DNA from: an uncultured Prevotellaceae bacterium
GTDB lineage: Bacteria > Bacteroidota > Bacteroidia > Bacteroidales > Muribaculaceae
DNA: 64,000 nucleotides
Reading direction: 5' to 3'
Assembly: GCA_947169265.1 (NCBI GenBank)
Contig: CAMVPC010000012.1
Span: 1 to 64,000, forward strand
Below the pieces are notes generated by a model, which saw only the letters and a list, made by a program, of their open reading frames with translations, did not search any database and was not told the origin of the DNA. This document shows, piece by piece, positions 33,221-42,219 of this stretch. Made by a program: the position numbers and the translations under genes. The first letter of the stretch is position 1, and each line of letters opens with the position of its first letter.

Positions 33221-34798
33221 ATGGCAACAGCAAAAAACCAGACCGTCGGTCGCATGTCACCGCGACAAAAGATGATAAACCTCATGTATATCGTCTTGAC
33301 GGCCATGCTCGCCCTTAACGTGTCGAACGATGTGCTTAACGGTTTCAGCCAAGTCGAGGACGGACTCTCGCGCTCTAACCGCACCATCACGGCCCGCAAC
33401 CAGGCTCTCATGGCGCAACTCATCGCCTTCAACAACGAGAACCCACAAAAGGGCAAGTACTGGCTCGACATCGCCAACGACGTGCACGCCCGCACCGACA
33501 GTCTTTACAACTATATCGACACCCTCAAGTTGCGCATCGTGCGAGAGGCCGACGGCCCCACCGGCGATGTCAAGAACATACAGGCCAAAGACAACCTCGA
33601 CGCCGCGGCCAATATCATGCTGCCGCCCACCGGAAACCAAGGCCAGGCGCTGCGCATGAAAATCGACGCTTACCGCGCCTTTGTCGCCGGCAAGCTCGAC
33701 GACCCCGACAAGAAGGCCAACATCGAGCAGGCACTCTCGACACAACCCTTCACCAGCCGCGGCGAAATGTCGCGCAAGAGCTGGGAAGAGTCCATGTTTG
33801 AGAACATGCCTTGCGTGGCGGCCATCACCCTGCTGAGCAAGTTGCAAAACGACATACGCTATGCCGAGGGTGAGGTGCTCAACCAGCTGCTGGTCAACGT
33901 CGACCTGGGCGACCTGCGCGTCAACCTTGTCAACGCCTTTGTCGTGCCGCAGTCGCGCATCGTGATGCGAGGCAGCAAATACTCGGCAAACATCGTGCTG
34001 GCGGCTGTCGACACCACGCAGCGACCCACCGTGTATGTGAACGGGCAACGCCTGGGCAACGACCGCGGTCTCTATGAAGTGGCCACCGGCAGCTCGGGCA
34101 CCTTCGACTACAAGGGATGGATCGAGGTCGTGGGGCGCGACGGCTCCATCACCAAGCGCGACTTCCAGTCGTCTTACACCGTCATCGACCCCATGGCAAC
34201 CGTGAGCGCCACGATGATGAACGTGTTCTACGCCGGCATCGACAACCCCGTGTCAATCGCCGTGCCGGGTGTGCCCGAAGGCTCCATCTCGGCCTCGATG
34301 ACTAACGGCTCGCTCGTCAAGAGCGGCGACCACTGGGTAGCGCATCCCACCCAGGTGGGTGCCACCTGCGAAATCACCGTCACCGCCGAAATGGACGGGC
34401 AACGCACCAACGTAGGCTCCACGAGCTTCCGCGTGCGCAAGCTCCCCGACCCGCTACCCTTCATCGCCTATAAGGGCGCCGACGGCAGCCCCAGCCGTTT
34501 CAAGGGTGGACGTGGCTTCTCCAAGGCCCTGCTGCTGGCCGCCGGCGGCGTGGACGCGGCCATTGACGACGACCTGCTCAACATTGACTACCGCGTGGTG
34601 AGCTTCGAGACCGTGTTCTTCGACCAGATGGGAAACGCCATCCCCGAGGTGTCGAACGGCTCACGCTTCAGCGAGCGGCAAATAAGCAAATTCAAGCAAC
34701 TGGCGCGCGGCAAGCGCTTCTACATCACGCGCATCAAGGCCACCGGCCCCGACGGCATCACGCGCGACATCGCCCCCATGGAGGTTATCGTCAACTAA
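33221..34798 (+). CDS. porM: T9SS inner-membrane motor protein GldM/PorM
   Basis: A 525-residue protein. One N-terminal transmembrane helix sits in the conserved start SPRQKMINLMYIVLTAMLALNVS. A long periplasmic part of helical then Ig-like domains follows and ends GPDGITRDIAPMEVIVN. In known structures PorM dimers span the periplasm from the PorL motor to the PorKN ring. Length and all end segments match the family. It begins 52 bases after porL and 37 bases before porN. Confidence 0.96.
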   Translation: MATAKNQTVGRMSPRQKMINLMYIVLTAMLALNVSNDVLNGFSQVEDGLSRSNRTITARNQALMAQLIAFNNENPQKGKYWLDIANDVHARTDSLYNYIDTLKLRIVREADGPTGDVKNIQAKDNLDAAANIMLPPTGNQGQALRMKIDAYRAFVAGKLDDPDKKANIEQALSTQPFTSRGEMSRKSWEESMFENMPCVAAITLLSKLQNDIRYAEGEVLNQLLVNVDLGDLRVNLVNAFVVPQSRIVMRGSKYSANIVLAAVDTTQRPTVYVNGQRLGNDRGLYEVATGSSGTFDYKGWIEVVGRDGSITKRDFQSSYTVIDPMATVSATMMNVFYAGIDNPVSIAVPGVPEGSISASMTNGSLVKSGDHWVAHPTQVGATCEITVTAEMDGQRTNVGSTSFRVRKLPDPLPFIAYKGADGSPSRFKGGRGFSKALLLAAGGVDAAIDDDLLNIDYRVVSFETVFFDQMGNAIPEVSNGSRFSERQISKFKQLARGKRFYITRIKATGPDGITRDIAPMEVIVN

Positions 34799-34835
34799 TT
34801 CTCAAGTTTATAATCACTAACCAGTTATCGCGATT

Positions 34836-35999
34836 ATGAAGTTAATACAGCATATCACTCTCGCCTGCATCGCGGCTCTCATGGCCACCACCGCCACCGC
34901 ACAAGTGGTGAAGCGCAACGGCGACAACGACCGCAAAAAGAAAGACGAAAAAGGCGTCGTCGTGAGCGACAGGCAACAGTCGTTCTACGAAGTGCGCGAG
35001 CCCCACGACGCCGACCTGCAGTGGATGAAAGTCGTCTATCGCTCGCTCGACCTCGAAAAAGGCAAAAACGCCGCCCTCTACTACCCCGAAGAACCTAACG
35101 AGGACGGACAAAGCATGTTCTACATCATCATGCGACTGCTCGCCAACGGCCAAATCGATGCCTACGAATACCTCGACGGACGCGAAATGTTCACCGACCA
35201 GTACAAAATCAACGTGCAGGAAATGCTCGACCGCTTCCACGTCCTCTACTCCGAGGCCAAGGGAAGCACCGAGAAACACCGCGTCTACACCATCGAGGAT
35301 GCCGACATCCCGGGCAACGAAATCCTGAGCTACTACATCATCGAGAAGTGGGAGTTCGACACACGCGCCAACGCCATGAAGGCACGCGTCGAGGCCCTCT
35401 GCCCCGTGATGCACCGCCAGGACGACTACGGCGGCGAGCCTATCCGCTACCCCATGTTCTGGGTCAAGCTCAACGACATCAGGCCCTACCTGGCTAACCA
35501 GTTCGTCTTCACCGATGACGACAACAACCTGCCGCGCTACAACCTCGACGACTTCTTCAAGCTCAATATGTACGAGGGCGAAATCTACAAGGTCAAGAAC
35601 CTGCAAAACAAGTCGCTCATGCAACTCTACCCCGACGAGGCTGCGCTCAAGCACGCGCAAGACTCTATCGAGAAGCGGCTGCGCTCGTTCGACAAAAACC
35701 TGTGGGTACCCTCGCGCGAAGAACTCCAGGCACAAGCCGAAGCCAAGAGACGCGCCGAGGCCGAGAAAAACGGCGAAGAAGTCGACGAAGACGGCAACGC
35801 CACCGACAAGGACAAAGACACCGGCGACGTGAAGAGCGCGCGACCCAAGAGCAAGCGCGCCGAAGCCCAGGAAGACGACAACAAGGGCAACAAGAACAAA
35901 AATAAAAAGAAGAAAAACAAAGTCAAGAAGCAAAGCGGCGGCTCGAGCGGCAACTCAAACAGTAACGCGGCACGATCGGTGCGCAACCGGCGACGCTAA
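34836..35999 (+). CDS. porN: T9SS ring protein GldN/PorN with basic tail
   Basis: A 387-residue periplasmic protein. The signal peptide ends near ATTATAQ. The GldN core covers ~45-290 (ADLQWMKVVYRSLDLEKGKN, QIDAYEYLDGREMF, PMFWVKLNDIRPYLANQFVF, KHAQDSIEKRLRSFDKNLWVPSREEL). It ends in ~85 residues of low complexity, first acidic and mixed (EEVDEDGNATDKDKD) and then strongly basic with KNKNKKKKNKVKK and Ser/Asn/Arg. PorN forms the ring with PorK. The tail may be disordered and might touch peptidoglycan or the outer membrane (inference). It is the last gene of the T9SS operon. Confidence 0.95.
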   Translation: MKLIQHITLACIAALMATTATAQVVKRNGDNDRKKKDEKGVVVSDRQQSFYEVREPHDADLQWMKVVYRSLDLEKGKNAALYYPEEPNEDGQSMFYIIMRLLANGQIDAYEYLDGREMFTDQYKINVQEMLDRFHVLYSEAKGSTEKHRVYTIEDADIPGNEILSYYIIEKWEFDTRANAMKARVEALCPVMHRQDDYGGEPIRYPMFWVKLNDIRPYLANQFVFTDDDNNLPRYNLDDFFKLNMYEGEIYKVKNLQNKSLMQLYPDEAALKHAQDSIEKRLRSFDKNLWVPSREELQAQAEAKRRAEAEKNGEEVDEDGNATDKDKDTGDVKSARPKSKRAEAQEDDNKGNKNKNKKKKNKVKKQSGGSSGNSNSNAARSVRNRRR

Positions 36000-36028
36000 C
36001 CGGCCTCACCCGTCACTCACGATACCAC

Positions 36029-36070
36029 GCTACCCCTATGTCGGCCACAACGCAGCCACATGGGGGTAGC
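36029..36070 (+). terminator. Hairpin after porN
   Basis: GCTACCCC (36029-36036) pairs with GGGGTAGC (36063-36070), with further ATGT/ACAT pairing inside. The T-run is weak, so it may act as a 3' stabiliser. Confidence 0.6.
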
Positions 36071-36123
36071 TCTCAACATCGCAGCTTCAGGATAATTCCA
36101 AACCGGTCATCAGGTAACGATAG

Positions 36124-36159
36124 CCGCCCCGGGTAGCCTGTCGGCGCCCGGGGCGGTTT
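36124..36159. terminator. Hairpin between convergent porN and lpdA
   Basis: CCGCCCCGGG (36124-36133) and CCCGGGGCGG (36147-36156) form a 10-bp stem followed by TTTGAGG on the plus strand. It lies between the two convergent transcripts. Confidence 0.7.
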
Positions 36160-36181
36160 GAGGTATAAGTGAGAGGTGGAA

Positions 36182-37468
36182 TTACTTGGAGTGGAGGGCG
36201 AGCTGGAATATTTCGCTCAGCGTGGGGTGCGCGTGGATGATGTCGCGGGCCTGCTCGATGGTGGCGCCTAGGTTGATAAGGGCGGTCACCTCGTGGATAA
36301 TGTCGCTGCTGTGCGCGCCGATGATGTGGCAGCCCAGCATGCGATGGGTGGCATTGTCGACAAGCAGTTTGCAGAAACCATCGGTGGCCTCCATCGCCAC
36401 GGCTTTACCATTGGCGCCATAGAGCGACTTATACACGCTGTAGTCCATTCCTTGGCTTTCGCACTGCGCCTCGGTCATGCCCACAGTGGCCACCTCGGGC
36501 ACGGTGAAGACGGCAGCCGGAACGAGGTCGAAGCGGATGTGATCGTCCTTGCCCTGGATGTGGTTGAGTACCCTCACCCCCTGGAACGAGGCCACATGGG
36601 CCAGCATCATCTTGCCGTTGACGTCGCCAATGGCATAGACGTGGGGGGCGGTGGTGGCCATGTTATCGTCGGCCACGATACCCTTGCGGCCGTACTCGAT
36701 GCCGGCGGCCTCGAGGTTGAGACCATCGGTGCGCGGCGCGCGTCCCACAGCCATGAGCACCTTGTCGGCTGTCACTTCCATGGTTTTGCCCTTCTTGTTG
36801 GCATAAGTGACGGTGCCGTCCTGGGCGATGGCCGTCACCTGGGCGTCGGTCTCTATTTTGATTCCCTGGCGCGACAGCATCATCTTGAGGCGTTTCGACA
36901 CCTCGGCGTCGAAGGCCGGAAGCACCTGCGGGGCATACTCGAGCACGCTCACCCTACAGCCGAAGCGGTGCAGGTAAGACGCCATTTCGAGGCCGATGAC
37001 ACCGCCGCCGATGACACACATCGTAGCCGGCAGCTCCTTGAGGTCGAGCACGTCGGTCGAGTCGAGCACCACGGGCAGGTCGGCGCCGGGGATGGGCAAG
37101 CGCACGGCGCGCGAGCCGGTGGCGATGATGATATCGCGGGCTGTGTACTCCTCGTCGCCCACGACCACCGTGGCGGCGTCCTTAAAGGCGGCGCGCCCCT
37201 CGACGAGAGTGATGCGCTCGTTCTTGAGCAGATGGGCCACGCCGCCGCGCAGTTGCTCGACAACGGCGGCCTTGCGCTCGGCAGCCTGTTCAAACGGGGT
37301 GACGCCGGCGTGGTGGCAGAACGCCTTGGTGGGGATACATCCCTCGTTGAGGCACACACCTCCCAGAGGGCCGTCGTTAATAATCGTCACGGTCATGCCG
37401 CGTTGTGCCGCCGCCACAGCGGTCTCATAACCGCCGGGGCCGGCACCGATGATAATCAAATCGGTCAT
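36182..37468 (-). CDS. lpdA: Dihydrolipoyl dehydrogenase
   Basis: A 428-residue flavoprotein disulfide reductase, the E3 component of 2-oxoacid dehydrogenase or glycine cleavage systems. Visible are the FAD site IIIGAGPGGYETAVAAAQRG, the redox pair in GGVCLNEGCIPTKAF, the NAD site CVIGGGVIGLEMAS, the second FAD segment VYAIGDVNGKMMLAHVA, and the dimer-interface His-Glu in HAHPTLSEIF. It is slightly shorter than most family members. No E1, E2 or gcv genes are nearby, so which complex it serves cannot be told. Confidence 0.94.
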   Translation of the reverse strand: MTDLIIIGAGPGGYETAVAAAQRGMTVTIINDGPLGGVCLNEGCIPTKAFCHHAGVTPFEQAAERKAAVVEQLRGGVAHLLKNERITLVEGRAAFKDAATVVVGDEEYTARDIIIATGSRAVRLPIPGADLPVVLDSTDVLDLKELPATMCVIGGGVIGLEMASYLHRFGCRVSVLEYAPQVLPAFDAEVSKRLKMMLSRQGIKIETDAQVTAIAQDGTVTYANKKGKTMEVTADKVLMAVGRAPRTDGLNLEAAGIEYGRKGIVADDNMATTAPHVYAIGDVNGKMMLAHVASFQGVRVLNHIQGKDDHIRFDLVPAAVFTVPEVATVGMTEAQCESQGMDYSVYKSLYGANGKAVAMEATDGFCKLLVDNATHRMLGCHIIGAHSSDIIHEVTALINLGATIEQARDIIHAHPTLSEIFQLALHSK

Positions 37469-37522
37469 TTCAATTTTTATCCATTAGTTAATATTAAATA
37501 TAAGATTCTCGGGTAGGTAGGG

Positions 37523-37530
37523 CAAAAATA
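37523..37530 (-). promoter_or_regulatory. Possible -7 element for lpdA
   Basis: Minus-strand TATTTTTG (plus CAAAAATA) fits TAnnTTTG, 54 bases before the lpdA ATG. No clear -33 TTTG. Confidence 0.4.
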
Positions 37531-37635
37531 CAAATAAAAACCGAGCGGGCCACCGCTTTCGGCGTTTTTTTTCACGCGTGGGCCACTTTACGCGCATTTT
37601 TTGGCTCATTGGGCTTATATATCGGGATTTTTGCT

Positions 37636-37643
37636 TAAATTTG
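37636..37643 (+). promoter_or_regulatory. Possible -7 element for rpiB
   Basis: TAAATTTG fits TAnnTTTG exactly, 40 bases before the ATG. The -33 box is not convincing. It would serve rpiB and rpoN, and possibly genes further downstream. Confidence 0.5.
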
Positions 37644-37683
37644 TAGCTTAAACGCATTTTCACTACATTATCAAAGATAAACT

Positions 37684-38139
37684 ATGTATTCGATTTTAAA
37701 ACCTGAACTGCCCGTGGCGCTGTGCAGCGACCACGCCGGCCTGCCCACCAAGCGCGCCATCATAGCCCACCTCGAGGAGCTGGGCATCGCCTACAAGGAC
37801 TTCGGCACCTACACCGGTGACAGTTGCGACTACCCCGACTTTGCCCACCCGTGCGCCCTGGCCGTCGAGGCCGGCGAGTGTTACCCGGGCATAGCTGTGT
37901 GTGGCAGCGGCGAGGGCATCAACATCACGCTCAACAAGCACCAGGGCATCCGCTCAGCCTTGTGCTGGATTCCCGAGGTGGCCCGCCTGTCGCGCCAACA
38001 CAACGACGCCAACGTGCTGGCCTTGCCGGGCCGTTTCGTGAGCGACGAGGAAGCCATCGCCATGGTCGACGTTTTCCTGAGCACGCCCTTTGAGGGTGGC
38101 CGTCACCAAGCGCGCATCGACAAAATCGCGATAAAATAA
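37684..38139 (+). CDS. rpiB: Ribose-5-phosphate isomerase B family
   Basis: A 151-residue RpiB/LacAB family sugar-phosphate isomerase, which interconverts ribose 5-phosphate and ribulose 5-phosphate in the pentose phosphate pathway. Family marks are ALCSDHAGLPTKRAIIAHLEE, YPDFAHPCALAVEAGE, GIAVCGSGEGINITLNKHQGIRSALC (active-site Cys and the phosphate-binding GSGxG) and RLSRQHNDANVLALPGRFV. Length is typical. rpoN starts 29 bases after it. Confidence 0.93.
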   Translation: MYSILKPELPVALCSDHAGLPTKRAIIAHLEELGIAYKDFGTYTGDSCDYPDFAHPCALAVEAGECYPGIAVCGSGEGINITLNKHQGIRSALCWIPEVARLSRQHNDANVLALPGRFVSDEEAIAMVDVFLSTPFEGGRHQARIDKIAIK

Positions 38140-38168
38140 CGTCAACCCACCCAATCTTTCCACCTCTC

Positions 38169-39608
38169 ATGAAGCAGTCCATCGGTCAAAGAACCGCGCT
38201 CACGACGACGCTCACGATGTCGCCGCAAATGCTGCGACTCGTGTCGAAACTTGAGAAGACCGACGCCGAGATGCGCGACGACGCCCTCATGGAACTTGAG
38301 ACCAATCCGGCCCTCGAGCAGGCCGTCGACACACTTGCCGCCGAACAAAACAAGACCGAAGACGGCGAGCAGTTCAACGAAACCGCCGACCAAGTGCTCG
38401 ACGGCGACTACGGCAGCGAGGACGACATGCCGTCTTACCGGTTGCGCGTGATTAACCGAGGCCCCGACGACAACGACTACCGCTCGCCCGTGGTGGCCGA
38501 GACGACGCTGAGCGACTTCCTGCTGACGCAGCTGCGCGAGAACGAGAGCCTCACCCCGACGCAACAGATTATCGCCGAATATGTCGTCGACAACCTCGAG
38601 GACAACGGATACCTCACGCGCTCGGCAGCCAGCATTGCCGACGACGTCACCTTCAAGGCCAATGTCGTCGTCGACACGGCGCAAGTCGAAGAGGTCATCG
38701 ACATGGTGCGCGAGCTCGACCCGGCCGGCATCGCCGCCCACGACTTGCGCGACTGCCTGTTGTTGCAAATAGGGCGCCTCAAGGGCAACAACGAGGCCAA
38801 CCGCATTGCTTACGACATCGTCGACCGCTACTTCGATACTTATCCCCGTGGCGGCAACGAGGCGAAAATCGCGGCTTCGCTCGGCGTCGACATCCATGTC
38901 GTTGACGAGGCTATCAAGGTGGTCAGGCGCCTTAACCCCAAGCCGGCGAGCGCCTTCACCGGCGAGCGCAACGAGGACCGCGGCCAGCAAATCATGCCCG
39001 ACTTTGAGGTGACCGTCGAGGACGGCCGCATCACCGGCATCGCCCTGCTCAACAGCGTTCCCGAGCTCGCCGTGTCGCAAAGCTACGAGCAAGGCTTAAA
39101 ATCGCCCTCGCGCGGCGACTACGCCTTCATCCGCGAGAACTACAATAAAGCTGTCAATTACCTCGACATGCTCAAGATGAGGCAAGAGAAACTCTATGCC
39201 ACCATCCTGGCCATCGTCAAGCGCCAGCAGGAGTATTTCATCACCGGCGACGAGACGTGCCTCGTGCCCATGCGGCTCAAGGACATCGAAGCCGAGACCG
39301 GCATGGACGAGAGCGTGCTCTCGCGCGCCACCCGCAACAAATATGTCGACACGCCGTGGGGAATAAAGCCGTTGCGCTTCTTCTTCCGCAAGGCGGTCAA
39401 GCACGACAGCGGACAGTCGACGACGGCCCTCAAGGTGCGCGACATCCTCAAGAGCATCATCGATGCCGAGGACAAGAACGCACCGCTCACCGACGGGCAA
39501 CTGTGCGACCGCCTCAACAGCGAGGGTTTCGCGGTGAAACGCCGCACCGTGAGTAAGTACCGCGAGGAGTTGGGATTCCCGCCGGCCCGCAACCGCAAAA
39601 ACAAGTAA
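38169..39608 (+). CDS. rpoN: RNA polymerase sigma-54 factor
   Basis: A 479-residue sigma-54. Region I is the N-terminal Gln/Leu-rich activator-response segment (MSPQMLRLVSKLEKTDAEM) and is followed by an acidic linker. The core-binding region covers ~115-280, then come the helix-turn-helix and the RpoN box VKRRTVSKYREELGFPPA that reads the -24 element. Sigma-54 needs enhancer-binding ATPases; none is in this window, so its targets are elsewhere. A PAP2-like gene follows after 40 bases. Confidence 0.96.
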   Translation: MKQSIGQRTALTTTLTMSPQMLRLVSKLEKTDAEMRDDALMELETNPALEQAVDTLAAEQNKTEDGEQFNETADQVLDGDYGSEDDMPSYRLRVINRGPDDNDYRSPVVAETTLSDFLLTQLRENESLTPTQQIIAEYVVDNLEDNGYLTRSAASIADDVTFKANVVVDTAQVEEVIDMVRELDPAGIAAHDLRDCLLLQIGRLKGNNEANRIAYDIVDRYFDTYPRGGNEAKIAASLGVDIHVVDEAIKVVRRLNPKPASAFTGERNEDRGQQIMPDFEVTVEDGRITGIALLNSVPELAVSQSYEQGLKSPSRGDYAFIRENYNKAVNYLDMLKMRQEKLYATILAIVKRQQEYFITGDETCLVPMRLKDIEAETGMDESVLSRATRNKYVDTPWGIKPLRFFFRKAVKHDSGQSTTALKVRDILKSIIDAEDKNAPLTDGQLCDRLNSEGFAVKRRTVSKYREELGFPPARNRKNK

Positions 39609-39648
39609 CAAGTGTTAAATATCTAACATCTAAATAACTAACAACCCG

Positions 39649-40296
39649 ATGTCCCGATTGTCGAAAGCCCGAGTAGCCCACGAAGCGGCACGTTTCTTCT
39701 CCACAGTGCTCAGCCCGTTGCTCATGCCCAGCTACGGCGTGTTCCTGCTGCTATGGATTTCGCCATTGTGCCTCAAGCCGCTGGGCGAGCGCTTCAAGAT
39801 GTTGCTCATCACGCTGGGCGTGACCTGCGTGCTGCCCATGATGATAATCGCGTTGCTCCACAACTTCAACATTGTCAACAACAAGCGACTCGACCGACGC
39901 CGCGAGCGCCTTGTGCCTTACATCTTTGGGACAGCGTGTTACCTGGGCGCAGCCTGCTACATGGCTTACGTGCACGAGCCCACCTGGCTCGTCATGTTCC
40001 TGGGTGGCGGCGCGCTGGCCTGCGCTGTGTCGACGCTCATCAACCTCAAGTGGAAAATCAGCGCCCACTCGGCGGGTATCGCCGGCGTGCTCGCCCTCAT
40101 TTGGAACCTGCGTGCCATGCACCTCGAGGTGGTGAGTTCCACCACGTGGTTCATGCTGTTGTTGCTCACGGTGCTGCTGTGTGGCGTGGTGGGCACCGCC
40201 CGTCTGGTGCTTCGCCGGCACACGCCGGGCCAGGTGCTGGCCGGTTGGGCCAACGGCTTCGCGTGCGTGACGTTACTCATGCGCCTCTTTGGATAA
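39649..40296 (+). CDS. PAP2-superfamily-like membrane protein
   Basis: A 215-residue integral membrane protein with about five or six transmembrane helices. Two PAP2-type phosphatase segments are present near the C-terminus: KISAHSAGIAGVLALIW (SxHS) and RLVLRRHTPGQVLAGWANGF (RxxHxxxQVLAG), carrying the catalytic His residues. Enzymes of this type dephosphorylate lipid or isoprenoid phosphates such as undecaprenyl diphosphate. The first KxxxxxxRP motif is weak, so activity is not certain. The position directly before ispG (isoprenoid synthesis) is suggestive but not proof of a link. Confidence 0.85.
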   Translation: MSRLSKARVAHEAARFFSTVLSPLLMPSYGVFLLLWISPLCLKPLGERFKMLLITLGVTCVLPMMIIALLHNFNIVNNKRLDRRRERLVPYIFGTACYLGAACYMAYVHEPTWLVMFLGGGALACAVSTLINLKWKISAHSAGIAGVLALIWNLRAMHLEVVSSTTWFMLLLLTVLLCGVVGTARLVLRRHTPGQVLAGWANGFACVTLLMRLFG

Positions 40297-40328
40297 TTCC
40301 GACATTGACAACAGTTTAACATACCCAT

Positions 40329-42173
40329 ATGAGAGAAAGTTCCCCCTTCGACTATCGCCGCCGCGCCACCACCGTCGCCACTGCCGGCAACGTAACCATT
40401 GGTGGCGACGCCCCCATCCGCGTGCAGTCGATGACCAGCACCCACACCGCCGACATCGAGGCCAGCACCGAGCAGTGCCTGCGCATCGCCGCGGCCGGTG
40501 GCGAGCTCGTGCGTCTCACGGCGCAAGGCGTGCGCGAGGCCCAAAGCATAGGCCTCATCAAGCGACGTCTCGTGGAACGCGGTTGCACCGTGCCGCTCGT
40601 GGCCGACATCCATTTCAATCCCCGCGCCGCCATTGAGGCGGCTAAACTGACCGACAAGGTGCGCATCAACCCGGGCAACTTTGTCGACCCGGCGCGGCAG
40701 TTCAAGCGCCTCGACTATAACGACGAGGAATATGCCCTCGAACTGACGAAACTGCGCGAAACCTTTGTGCCCTTCCTTGAACTGTGCCGACAACATGGCA
40801 CGGCGGTAAGACTGGGAGTGAACCACGGCTCGCTGAGCGACCGCATCATGAGCCGCTACGGCAACACGGCGGCCGGCATGGTCGAGAGCGTGATGGAATA
40901 TCTGCGTGTCGCCGTGCAGGTTAATTTCACCAACATCGTTATTTCGATGAAAGCCTCGAACGTCGTCGTCATGGTCGAAGCCGTGCGACGGCTCGTCGAT
41001 GCTATGGACCGCGAAGACATGCACTTCCCGCTGCACCTGGGCGTCACCGAGGCCGGATTTGGCGAAGACGGTCGCGTGAAAAGCGCCGTGGGGATAGGCA
41101 CCCTGCTGAGCGAGGGATTGGGCGACACCCTGCGCGTGTCGCTCAGCGAAGACCCGGAGCTCGAGATACCGGTGGCACGCAAGCTCGTGGATTATGTCAC
41201 GCAACGGAACGGCCACATGCCCATAGAGGGACGGCCGGCACCTGGCTTCAACGCGTTGTGCCCCACACGCCGCGCCACGACAGCGGTGGCCGGCATCGTG
41301 GGAGGCCGGCACGTGCCCGTCGTGGTGGCCGCGTGTGCACCATCGCAAACGGGCGACGCGCCGCGCCCCGACTTCTACTACTCGCCCACGGGGGCGCTCA
41401 ACAGCGAGGACCGCTTCATCGTACCGGCCGAGCGCTACGACGGTGCGCCCAACACGTTCCCGCTATTTTTGCTCAACGACTATAACGACATCGACTACTT
41501 CGACCTCGATTGTCCCGCGGCCATCAAATGGCTTGAGGTGAACACCGGCCATGACCCCCACGTGCTCATGCACTTGGCCGGGCGCGACGACATCGCGGTG
41601 GTGCTCACCGCCACCAACGACAACGTGCCGGGCGACCTGCAAGCCTACGTGCACCGCATGGAGGCGATGGGCATCAAGTTGCCCGTGGTGATGCGTTGCG
41701 ACTATGCCGACAACGACCTCGAATGGCTGCAAGTCAAGGCCGGAGTGGACATGGGCACCGTGGCCATGAACGGCCGCGCCGACGGATTGTGGCTCACCGC
41801 CACCGGGTTGCCGCCACAAGCCGTGGTGAGCACCGCCTTCGCCATCCTGCAGGCCGCCCGACTGCGCACCACCCACACCGAGTTCATCTCGTGCCCGTCG
41901 TGCGGACGCACCATGTTTGACCTGCAAACCACCGTGCAGCGCGTCAAGGCCGCCACCGCCCATCTCACCCACCTCAAGATTGGTGTCATGGGATGCGTAG
42001 TGAACGGACCGGGCGAAATGGCCGATGCCGACTACGGCTATGTGGGTGCCGCTGTGGGCCGCATAAGCCTCTACAAGGGCAAGGAGTGCATTGAAAAGAA
42101 CATTCCCCAGGAACAAGCCATCGACCGTCTCGTTGAGCTCATCAAGGCGCACGGCGACTGGCGCGAACCTTGA
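40329..42173 (+). CDS. ispG: 4-hydroxy-3-methylbut-2-enyl diphosphate synthase (long form)
   Basis: A 614-residue IspG/GcpE, the penultimate step of the MEP isoprenoid pathway. The TIM-barrel part is seen in PIRVQSMTSTHTADIEAS, VPLVADIHFNPRAAIEAA and KVRINPGNF. The C-terminal 4Fe-4S part has CPSCGRTMFDLQ and GVMGCVVNGPGEMADADYGYVG with the conserved Cys ligands. As in plants and other Bacteroidota and Chlorobi, there is a long inserted middle domain (~270-500), so the length is normal for the group. 32 bases after the PAP2-like gene. Confidence 0.96.
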   Translation: MRESSPFDYRRRATTVATAGNVTIGGDAPIRVQSMTSTHTADIEASTEQCLRIAAAGGELVRLTAQGVREAQSIGLIKRRLVERGCTVPLVADIHFNPRAAIEAAKLTDKVRINPGNFVDPARQFKRLDYNDEEYALELTKLRETFVPFLELCRQHGTAVRLGVNHGSLSDRIMSRYGNTAAGMVESVMEYLRVAVQVNFTNIVISMKASNVVVMVEAVRRLVDAMDREDMHFPLHLGVTEAGFGEDGRVKSAVGIGTLLSEGLGDTLRVSLSEDPELEIPVARKLVDYVTQRNGHMPIEGRPAPGFNALCPTRRATTAVAGIVGGRHVPVVVAACAPSQTGDAPRPDFYYSPTGALNSEDRFIVPAERYDGAPNTFPLFLLNDYNDIDYFDLDCPAAIKWLEVNTGHDPHVLMHLAGRDDIAVVLTATNDNVPGDLQAYVHRMEAMGIKLPVVMRCDYADNDLEWLQVKAGVDMGTVAMNGRADGLWLTATGLPPQAVVSTAFAILQAARLRTTHTEFISCPSCGRTMFDLQTTVQRVKAATAHLTHLKIGVMGCVVNGPGEMADADYGYVGAAVGRISLYKGKECIEKNIPQEQAIDRLVELIKAHGDWREP

Positions 42174-42219
42174 GACCGATAAGACAAAACATTATTACTT
42201 ACCTTTATATTTTTATTTT

